This document shows positions 1 through 5,765 of a stretch of 13,960 bases of DNA, one piece after another (within the stretch, counting starts at the first letter, position 1; every line of letters starts with the position of its first letter). The notes under the pieces are model-generated. The model worked only from the letters and a program-made list of their open reading frames with translations. It had not been told where the DNA came from and made no database searches. This stretch comes from JBNKEI01 sp050288705 (lineage in GTDB: Bacteria; Myxococcota; Myxococcia; Myxococcales; UBA5297): assembly GCA_050288705.1 (NCBI GenBank), contig JBNKEI010000142.1, forward strand, positions 1 through 13,960, read 5' to 3'. A program made the position numbers and the translations under genes.

Positions 1-841
1 CGACGTCACCAGGCGGACCACGGGCGATTATTTCTTTGGCGTCTGCAACTTCCTGGCGTGACGGAGCTGCTTTAGCGGGCGTGTTCCATACCCCTGCCTG
101 GTTTTCCGCTCTTACTAGCTCGGCAGCCTCGTTGTATCGCCTTAGGCTTGCCTGATATTCTGGGTCGCTCCTGATGAAATCTCTAAACCCTGGCGCATCA
201 TAATGATCGTTATCAGCCTCTATACAGGCTTGGAGCCATCGGTCACGGGGAAATGGTGGCTCGCCCATCTTATAGATTTCCCGTGCATCGGCTAACTGCT
301 GCAGGGTTGGAGGAGGCCTGGTTGGAGGAGGCCTTTTTGCAGCCGGCGCGTTCTGACGGTGAAATTGTTCCTTGAAGTCATCAAAAGAGAGTGGGTCATA
401 GTGATCTCTTTTGTGCTCAGACACATGTTGACCATACGCCTCGCGTACGTTCCTGGAGGGGTTTAAATGCGCAGGAACCCCGGTGGTCCTAGTAGCTCTA
501 GCTGGGGTAGGCGACGGCCTTAGTCCGAGAAGTGTTTTGGTATCAGCTGAACCGCGAGCGCTGCCGCGCACATCGGGTTGACTTCGAGAGCTAAAACCTT
601 GGCCTTTGTCGTACTCATCTCTGCGTTCATGGTGCTCGTGTCCAGCACGCCCGGTGGGAGACTCGACGGCATAGCTAGTTGCAAGCGGGGAGTTGTCTGT
701 GCGCGCTGTTGAATGTGCCGAACCTGGCGATCCTGATGACGGACGCGATTTCGCTCTACCCAGGCCAGTCATTTTTGAAAACTGCTTAGGAACGTTTTTC
801 GAGAAGTTCTGTAGGGCGTTCGGTAAGAATTTTAGAGTCAT
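1..841 (-). CDS. Hypothetical disordered repeat protein, 3'-truncated by window edge
   Basis: An open frame runs without a stop from ATG 841-839 to the left edge, giving about 280 residues; the C-terminus is outside the window. Residues 25-130 are rich in Ser, Arg, Pro, Gly and Thr and look disordered. There is a short proline repeat at about 171-179 (two PPPT units, from a duplicated 'ggaggaggcct' stretch near 308-333). The C-terminal half has more helical character and shows internal duplication: 'DHYD..xF.DF' occurs at about 146-156 and 212-222, and 'ADA(R/K)EI' at about 184-189 and 267-272. No signal peptide, membrane segment or known catalytic motif is visible. The Shine-Dalgarno is weak (GAG seven bases before the ATG); Met24 is an alternative start with no better signal. 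It diverges from the membrane-protein gene starting at 1113. I do not recognise the family. Being open for 280 codons with internal protein repeats makes it a credible gene; its function is unknown. Confidence 0.6.
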   Translation of the reverse strand, partial: MTLKFLPNALQNFSKNVPKQFSKMTGLGRAKSRPSSGSPGSAHSTARTDNSPLATSYAVESPTGRAGHEHHERRDEYDKGQGFSSRSQPDVRGSARGSADTKTLLGLRPSPTPARATRTTGVPAHLNPSRNVREAYGQHVSEHKRDHYDPLSFDDFKEQFHRQNAPAAKRPPPTRPPPTLQQLADAREIYKMGEPPFPRDRWLQACIEADNDHYDAPGFRDFIRSDPEYQASLRRYNEAAELVRAENQAGVWNTPAKAAPSRQEVADAKEIIARGPPGDV

Positions 842-1112
842 TGTCTCGCTCAATAATTCTCACTCTCTTGCGTTTTTGTCTCGCGGTTTTTAAGAGTGAA
901 AAGGTTTATACGGCCTGCGCTCCGTATGCTTAATCTTAATATGGTTATCGTGAGTAGAAGCAAATTGTTTCGCCCAGGCCTAAAAAATTTCTTCTCCCAG
1001 GGGATAAGAATCTTTAACCTGGTGAATAAAATACGTAAATTACTAAATATAGAGTTGTTGGTATAGGTCTAGGTCTAGGTCCTAATATAATGGTGTGCTA
1101 AAGGGGGGCGTC
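842..1112. other. Divergent intergenic region
   Basis: This stretch separates the minus-strand gene ending its 5' side at 841 from the plus-strand gene at 1113. It has no convincing coding frame. It contains a perfect 6-bp inverted repeat, ATACGG (908-913) and CCGTAT (922-927), with an 8-nt loop, which could be an operator or chance. The plus-strand promoter described separately lies at its right end. No clear minus-strand promoter was found. Confidence 0.5.
1064..1091 (+). promoter_or_regulatory. Promoter with TATAAT -10 and triple TAGGTC direct repeat
   Basis: A perfect TATAAT lies at 1086-1091, 21 bases before a strong Shine-Dalgarno plus TTG start at 1113. Three tandem TAGGTC hexamers occupy 1064-1081, covering the -35 position and much of the spacer. 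No consensus -35 is present at the usual distance; TTGTTG at 1055-1060 is 25 bases away, too far. The hexamer array is therefore a candidate activator or repressor site. The promoter call is inference from position and -10 match. Confidence 0.45.
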
Positions 1113-1115
1113 TTG
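1102..1115 (+). promoter_or_regulatory. Shine-Dalgarno and TTG start that extend the DUF4389-like gene upstream
   Basis: An AGGGGGG run (1102-1108) lies four bases before TTG 1113-1115. This is the strongest ribosome-binding site near this gene, and the -10 box lies just upstream. The frame opened here meets TGA at 1173-1175, but the next frame continues as the membrane protein. The site therefore argues that the gene begins at 1113 and not at the TTG at 1195, which has no Shine-Dalgarno. Confidence 0.5.
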
Positions 1116-1590
1116 AGTCCACAATCGACCGACCAAGGAAACTTAGAAAAAGCTGCTGTCCACGAGTTTTTTTGAGCAAGATGGTCCATGGATTTTGCGG
1201 ACTTTGCATTGGATTATTGCTTTTTTTGCTTATTTAGGATTCGTTGACGATCGGTTTCCCACAAATTTAGAAAATCCCGGGTTGCGCATAGAAGTAACAG
1301 TAGGAGGGCATCCGCGAGTAGATAGTGCCTTATTGCGAATTATCTATGGTATTCCTTCAGCAATAGTGTGGTTAGTATTAATGATTGTGGCATCGTTAGT
1401 CTGGGTAGTGGCGGTAGTCTGGATATTATTTCATGAGCAATATCCTTACTCTCTGTATAGTTATCAACGCGAAGTATTACGTTGGGGGGCAAGATTGCTG
1501 GCTTATGAGGCTTCTATTGTGGAGGCATATCCTCCTTTTGTTTTAGACATGGGCGAGTCTTTTAGAAAAGAGAAGGAAATGCGTGTTTAG
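1113..1590 (+). CDS. DUF4389-like small membrane protein, frameshifted in a T7 tract
   Basis: From TTG 1113 the frame encodes 20 residues (ending VHEFF), then hits TGA at 1173. Removing one T from the seven-T run at 1167-1173 joins it to the downstream frame (EQDGPW onward), giving a protein of about 158 residues ending at TAG 1588-1590. The downstream part has a hydrophobic N-terminal segment (HWIIAFFAYLGFV), then a soluble stretch, a long hydrophobic helix (IPSAIVWLVLMIVASLVWVV), and a C-terminal 'ILF..QYP.SLY....VLRWGARL.AY' block ending in a YPPF motif. That block is what I recall of DUF4389 membrane proteins, whose function is unknown. The break may be a sequencing error, a real null allele, slippage-based phase variation, or +1 recoding at UUU-UGA. 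Without the upstream exon-like piece, the downstream frame alone from TTG 1195 gives 131 residues. The next gene starts 53 bases downstream on the same strand. Confidence 0.6.
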
Positions 1591-1643
1591 ATCGCTAGTC
1601 TCGTGACAACATTTTTCTGCCACGCGCGAGAATACGAGAATAA

Positions 1644-3467
1644 ATGGTGTGTGGTTTGAAAATTTTGAAAGGGTTTGTCGTGAGACTCATTGGTGGCAGT
1701 TCTAAAAATGGTGTCGTGTTTGGAGCGACTCTTCTTTGCAGAAAAAACTATGACCGAAGTGCAAAAGCTTCGGTAGAAAAGCTAGACAGAGTCAATGGCA
1801 TGGTCTCAGGCGAGCAGATGGCCTACGCTATTGTTGAAGGAACCAGAGATACCGACGGTCAAGCTGCGGGTTTGGAATTTTCTGAATTTGCCCAATGGGC
1901 AGCAAAAAATGAAGGCCGGCTTAGTCCTGAAGCAAAGAAAATGATGAATATTTATAAAAATTATGCCACCAGTGCAATGGCGCATAATCAGACAGGCATT
2001 TCCGCAAGCGAATACGGAAAAATGTGCATGCAATTCAATGAAGTAAATACGCTGTCGGTTTTGGGGAAAGACAATTTTTCTTTAGGGAGCGGTTCTCAGT
2101 CGCAATTGGTTTTGCAGGCTCTGAATTCGTTGTGTCTAAATGGAATATCTAATCAAGCTAAAGCTCAGTTTGTTTATGATTTAGGGTGTCGTATAACTTC
2201 ATTTGTCGAGTCAATGCCTAGCGGCAAATTCGAGCAGCTATTATTAGAGGAGAAACCATTTTTGGAGTCAGCCGCTAATCATGGCTTGCAAAGTTTTGGT
2301 CAGCTTTCTAATTTAGGCAAGCAGCTACAAACTTCTTTTTCTAATGCGAATCCTGTGAAAATTGCCTCAGCGCTGCTTGTCGCACTAGCCAGCAATCGTA
2401 TTAAGAATTTTGACCCCAGCGCGCTTAAATCTGTGCCATCGAACAAATTAACCCAATTGGGAAATGAATTGATTGGTCAGTTCAAGAAAATGGAACCACA
2501 GGTTCTTGGCAAAGAATTTCTCGCTAGTCTGTCGGAATCAAAAATTCAAGAATTAGGCCGAACATTTCTTTCTTTGGTTCAGGAGAGGCAAGGGCTTGGC
2601 AAGTCTCTTTTGGCTGCCATGAAAGCCGCTCCCATGGATGTCGGTAAATCAGTTTTAACTAGTTTAGATAATGAAAAACTTAGTTTATTAGGAAACGAGC
2701 TTTTCGACGAAGGTTTCGATCCTAGCGTAAAAGCCGCAGATAAGTTTGTAAAATATAATTTTGAAAACGGAAAAGCTGGGGAAAGAAATCTTGCTAAATC
2801 ATTAGGAAAATTTAGTTTCAATTCAGAATCACCAGTGAGTCAGATCTTAAAATCAGAAAAATTCGATAACAAGGTTCTAAAGGCTGCCAACGATGCAAAA
2901 GAAATTGGCAACTATGTACGCGACACCTATCGAAGCGCTATGAAGCTTGTGAAAAAGGGAAGTGTGGCTCTCGATATTGCTAAAGAGGCTCTTAAAGTTT
3001 TTGATGGTCATTATACTACCAAAGAAAATCTTAAGAAAATGATGAACCTTGTACCGCTTATCGGACCCGCTTTAGGTTTTTTTGCGGACATGCCGGTGGT
3101 CGGCAAATACTTTGGTAAAATATTATCCAAAGTCGATAAATTTCTCAATAAGGTTCCGGTGGTTGGCGATGTTCTCCGAGGTTTTGTCAAAGGAATCAAC
3201 TTTGTAGGCCGAACTCTTAATAGCATTCCCATAGTTGGTGATGCACTTAAAGGCGCACGTTGGCTGCTCGGTAAGTCTTCCGAGGTTGCGGTGAAAGCTG
3301 TCAAGGGAGTCATTGATGGCGTAAAGACAGCTGGTAAGGCAGTCTTCGAAGGGGTCAAAAACGTTGGTAAGAAAATAGGTGAAGGAATCAAAGATGTTGG
3401 CGAAAAGATTGGTAAAGGAGTCAAAAATGTTGCCAAAAAAGTTTGGAAAGGCATCAAAAAATACTGA
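1644..3467 (+). CDS. 607-residue protein with EF-hand-like motifs, hydrophobic PVVGD repeats and cationic 11-mer tail
   Basis: I do not recognise the family. Three degenerate EF-hand-like stretches are visible near residues 48-60 (D..NGMVS.EQ), 69-82 (DTDG then LEFSEF) and 114-124 (HNQTGIS..EY); none keeps every calcium ligand. Residues about 240-360 hold helical repeats sharing 'KLxxLGNEL' (about 267-272, a variant at about 298 and again at about 342). Residues 468-540 contain four hydrophobic segments around P471, P484, P505 and P529 with the pattern [VMI]P[VIL][VI]G, like the hydrophobic 'pre-toxin' stretches of polymorphic toxins. Residues 550-604 are five 11-residue repeats, rich in Lys, Gly and Val. 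No clear signal peptide is present, although the first 30 residues are fairly hydrophobic. The start is ATG 1644 with only a weak GAGA ribosome site. Together these features suggest a membrane-interacting, possibly secreted, effector or toxin-like protein. That is inference; a structural or storage role is also possible. Confidence 0.75.
   Translation: MVCGLKILKGFVVRLIGGSSKNGVVFGATLLCRKNYDRSAKASVEKLDRVNGMVSGEQMAYAIVEGTRDTDGQAAGLEFSEFAQWAAKNEGRLSPEAKKMMNIYKNYATSAMAHNQTGISASEYGKMCMQFNEVNTLSVLGKDNFSLGSGSQSQLVLQALNSLCLNGISNQAKAQFVYDLGCRITSFVESMPSGKFEQLLLEEKPFLESAANHGLQSFGQLSNLGKQLQTSFSNANPVKIASALLVALASNRIKNFDPSALKSVPSNKLTQLGNELIGQFKKMEPQVLGKEFLASLSESKIQELGRTFLSLVQERQGLGKSLLAAMKAAPMDVGKSVLTSLDNEKLSLLGNELFDEGFDPSVKAADKFVKYNFENGKAGERNLAKSLGKFSFNSESPVSQILKSEKFDNKVLKAANDAKEIGNYVRDTYRSAMKLVKKGSVALDIAKEALKVFDGHYTTKENLKKMMNLVPLIGPALGFFADMPVVGKYFGKILSKVDKFLNKVPVVGDVLRGFVKGINFVGRTLNSIPIVGDALKGARWLLGKSSEVAVKAVKGVIDGVKTAGKAVFEGVKNVGKKIGEGIKDVGEKIGKGVKNVAKKVWKGIKKY
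3291..3455 (+). repeat. Five 33-bp units encoding an 11-residue amphipathic repeat
   Basis: The 3' end of the 607-residue gene encodes five consecutive 11-residue units (residues 550-604), followed by KKY and the stop. The consensus is K-x-V-G-x-K-[IV]-x-[KE]-G-[VI]; examples are KNVGKKIGEGI and KDVGEKIGKGV. An 11-residue period with Val/Ile on one face, Lys on the other and Gly at fixed places matches the 11/3 helix geometry known from lipid-binding tails such as synuclein-type repeats. Membrane binding is inferred from this pattern only. Confidence 0.75.
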
Positions 3468-3482
3468 TCCAGATGCTTGGCA

Positions 3483-3512
3483 AACCCCGTCCTTCAGGGC
3501 GGTGAGGATGTC
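3483..3512 (+). mobile_element. Hairpin resembling IS200/IS605-TnpB right end (remnant)
   Basis: The sequence has an 8-bp stem, CCCCGTCC (3485-3492) and GGGCGGTG (3497-3504), with loop TTCA, followed by AGGATGTC. The stem includes one G-T pair and one mismatch. From memory this nearly matches the conserved hairpin and 'GAGGATGTCA' that end many IS605/IS1341-type tnpB elements and form the 3' part of their guide RNA scaffold. No tnpB or tnpA is present in the window, so this would be a decayed solo end. No U-tract follows, so it is not a standard intrinsic terminator. Confidence 0.4.
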
Positions 3513-3595
3513 CATGTCGGCTGCATTTTCTTGGGAATTCAGATAAATTGAACAAAATTTCGCACAAATTCTGGAATATGATTGGATAAGCCTCT

Positions 3596-5350
3596 TTGAG
3601 GGAATGCAAACTAGACACAATTAATTTGATGGTCACTGGGCGTTGCAATGCCGCCTGTCCATGTTGTTATCAGCGAGCTTCTTCTCAGGAACCTTCGCTG
3701 GATAGCATTCGTAAACTTTGCGAGCAGGCTTCCGAGCTGGGCCTAAAGCGGGTGATGCTGAGTGGAGGTGAGCCTCTACTACGAGATGATATTTGCGAAA
3801 TTATTTCCATAGTGCGGCGATGTAATGCACAGGTGGTTCTAAGTACAAATGGTTATTTAGTGACCGCAGAATTGGCGCGTGCACTTCGCCAAGCCGGAAC
3901 CAGCACGATTTCGCTAAGCATTGATTTCCCTACTAAGGAAGGACACGATCGAGATCCTTCCATTGCGCCGAGCATAGAAAGCGCCGCACGTATTTTGGTT
4001 GAAAATGGATTGCGTGTGGTAGCTAATGTCATTGTGACGCATTCCAATATTTCTCATATAAATAGAATATCGCGTCTAATACGTAAATTTGGTATTGAGA
4101 ACTTAAATTTTCTTCGACCAAAACCAAGCACTACCACTGGGTGGTTTGAGCGAGCGCGACTAAGCAAAAAAGATTTGTATCGGCTTCAGCTAAAAAAAGT
4201 AAGCATGGTTTATTCCGATTTCAAAGATATAACATTTGATTGCGCTCTTTGTCCCCTTCTTTATGGGGCTCCGGAAAGCTTTCTGCGCAACGAAGGTATT
4301 ACTGGATGTGGTGCGGGAATAGACTTTCTTACGGTGACCGAGGCAGGCGATATATATCCCTGTCCCGATTTAAAGCGTCCGGAATTCTGGCTGGGCAATA
4401 TCGAGAACGACTCCCTAGTAAAAATTTGGCGTGAGCACCAGTTCCTCGCGAAATTGCGTGAAACTTCTCAACTTCGCGGTGGATGTAAAACCTGCAAGCT
4501 GGCTTCCGTTTGTCGAGGGTGTCGGTCAATGGCATTGTTTATTAAAAACGATTTGTTTGCAGAAGACCCTGACTGTCCTTATTTAAAAAGGAATATCCTT
4601 TTTCGCGCTGCCATGCTGATACCTGTCTATGCTGGAATTATTCTATATGCGATAACTCCTAAGAAAAAGAAACGAGTGCTCGAACCAGAGGGAATGACTA
4701 CCCCGGAAGAGGTAGAAGCCTACGAGATTCTTACTCGCGATCATCGCACCTATGATGACGAAGTGATTGCCAATAAAGTAATGGCCATGATTCCCGAAAA
4801 CCAACCTATCCGTTTGCTAGATGTTGGTTGCGGAACTGCACGTATCGACATGCGTATTTTGCGGGGTCGACCAAATGTGTGTATAACTGCGGTCGATTTA
4901 TCGCTGGGCATGCTCGAACAGGCTAAGAAAAATGTTATTGCCGAAACTCAATTGGCCGAACAAAAACGCATTACGTTCATGCAAGCGGACGGTAAATGCT
5001 TGCCCTTTGCCAATGAAGAATTTGATTTTGGATTTTGTTGCTATACGCTCCATCATTTAAAACAGCCGGAATTAATGATTCGCGAAATCGCGCGGGTCAC
5101 CAAACCGGAGGGCGGTCTTTTCTTTTTTGATTTACAACGAAGGGGAGGAAAGCTGCTAGAATTATGGGTGCGAATCTTTACCATGGGGTATCCGCTCATG
5201 GTACGAAAACTCTATCGTGACTCCCTCCGGGCTTCCCTAAGTCTGAAAGAATTCAAACGGGTGATTATTTCTGCCAATATACCTGGCCTTCGAATGGGAA
5301 GACGCTCTATTTTCGATTTCATTGCAATTCGAGATTATTCCACAAAATAG
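3596..5350 (+). CDS. Radical SAM-SPASM protein fused to a class I SAM methyltransferase
   Basis: This is a 584-residue fusion. The N-terminal radical SAM domain carries CxxxCxxC at C17, C21 and C24 (binding the 4Fe-4S cluster that cleaves SAM) and the GGEP motif at 57-60. A SPASM-type region follows, with Cys at 216, 219, 238, 256, 297, 300, 306, 309 and 327, expected to bind auxiliary Fe-S clusters. Residues about 334-353 form one hydrophobic, likely membrane, segment followed by KKKK. The C-terminal domain, about 370-584, is a methyltransferase: motif I LLDVGCGTA at 407-415, the acidic AVD at 432-434 and 'YTLHHL' at 483-488. SPASM enzymes often modify peptides (RiPP maturation, sulfatase maturation, PqqE); here the substrate is unknown. 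The start is TTG 3596, 9 bases after a weak GGA; a stop at 3587 excludes an earlier start, and Met12 lies too close to the cluster motif to be favoured. It follows the 607-residue repeat gene by 128 bases and converges with the minus-strand gene after a 5-base gap. Confidence 0.85.
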   Translation: MRECKLDTINLMVTGRCNAACPCCYQRASSQEPSLDSIRKLCEQASELGLKRVMLSGGEPLLRDDICEIISIVRRCNAQVVLSTNGYLVTAELARALRQAGTSTISLSIDFPTKEGHDRDPSIAPSIESAARILVENGLRVVANVIVTHSNISHINRISRLIRKFGIENLNFLRPKPSTTTGWFERARLSKKDLYRLQLKKVSMVYSDFKDITFDCALCPLLYGAPESFLRNEGITGCGAGIDFLTVTEAGDIYPCPDLKRPEFWLGNIENDSLVKIWREHQFLAKLRETSQLRGGCKTCKLASVCRGCRSMALFIKNDLFAEDPDCPYLKRNILFRAAMLIPVYAGIILYAITPKKKKRVLEPEGMTTPEEVEAYEILTRDHRTYDDEVIANKVMAMIPENQPIRLLDVGCGTARIDMRILRGRPNVCITAVDLSLGMLEQAKKNVIAETQLAEQKRITFMQADGKCLPFANEEFDFGFCCYTLHHLKQPELMIREIARVTKPEGGLFFFDLQRRGGKLLELWVRIFTMGYPLMVRKLYRDSLRASLSLKEFKRVIISANIPGLRMGRRSIFDFIAIRDYSTK

Positions 5351-5355
5351 AAGAA

Positions 5356-5745
5356 TTATCTTTGCAGCTCTTTTTTCTTAGTCAAATAGAGACATAAAGA
5401 TAACATTAAACTTACCGTAGCTGCTTGAAGAAATACTAAAAGAAGTGACAGAAAAGAGAGGATAAAACGGCTTAAAAAAGGCGTAAGCTGGCCGGTAGCC
5501 AAGGCGACCAAAAAAGAATCCAAACATCCACTCCAGCGGAGTACCAAATAGGGAATGCTGTCCAGTAAGTTGAGAATTACTGTTCCCCAGGGGTTTGCTT
5601 GACGCCTAAGTAACTCGGCTCCTAACCCCAAAAGAAGATAGACCGAACAAAGATCCAAACTTTGTCGAACAGATAACATTAAACATTTGTTTAGCAATCT
5701 AGGGCGAAGGTTCGGTGATTTTTCCAAAATTGGTAAGAAAGACAC
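5356..5745 (-). CDS. Small hydrophobic membrane protein downstream of the TPR gene
   Basis: The frame can be opened at ATG 5829, but that lies inside the TPR gene. GTG 5745-5743 is preferred because GGAG sits five bases upstream and it begins 20 bases after the TPR stop. This gives 129 residues: a short N-terminal stretch, a hydrophobic segment near 32-46 (CSVYLLLGLG), another near 55-70, one near 77-86, and a long one near 91-121, ending in KKKELQR. It thus looks like an inner-membrane protein with two to four helices. I recognise no family. The spacing implies co-transcription with the TPR gene, so it may act with that membrane-anchored protein. The stop codons of this gene and the radical SAM gene are only five bases apart, with no obvious terminator between them. 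Confidence 0.6.
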   Translation of the reverse strand: MSFLPILEKSPNLRPRLLNKCLMLSVRQSLDLCSVYLLLGLGAELLRRQANPWGTVILNLLDSIPYLVLRWSGCLDSFLVALATGQLTPFLSRFILSFLSLLLVFLQAATVSLMLSLCLYLTKKKELQR

Positions 5746-5765
5746 ACGGACTCCAAGGGCTAAAG

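Noticed and set aside
693..893. Plus-strand frame of 66 codons near the left end.
   Set aside because: It is antisense to the 280-codon minus-strand frame and has no ribosome-binding site or recognisable motif.
3011..3457. Open reading frame of 148 codons on the minus strand.
   Set aside because: It is antisense to the repeat-rich 3' end of the 607-residue gene; its Pro/Thr/Ser repeat composition is the mirror of the Gly/Lys/Val coding repeats. An overlapping minus-strand frame at 3123-3620 is rejected for the same reason.
3508..3546. Tiny frame of 12 codons (MSMSAAFSWEFR) upstream of the radical SAM gene, considered as a peptide precursor.
   Set aside because: It lies directly in the IS605-like end, is too short for a leader plus core, and has no conserved modification motif; chance is more likely.
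5340..5360. Possible bidirectional terminator between the convergent radical SAM and small membrane genes.
   Set aside because: Only five bases separate the stop codons and no stem-loop with a T-tract was found there.
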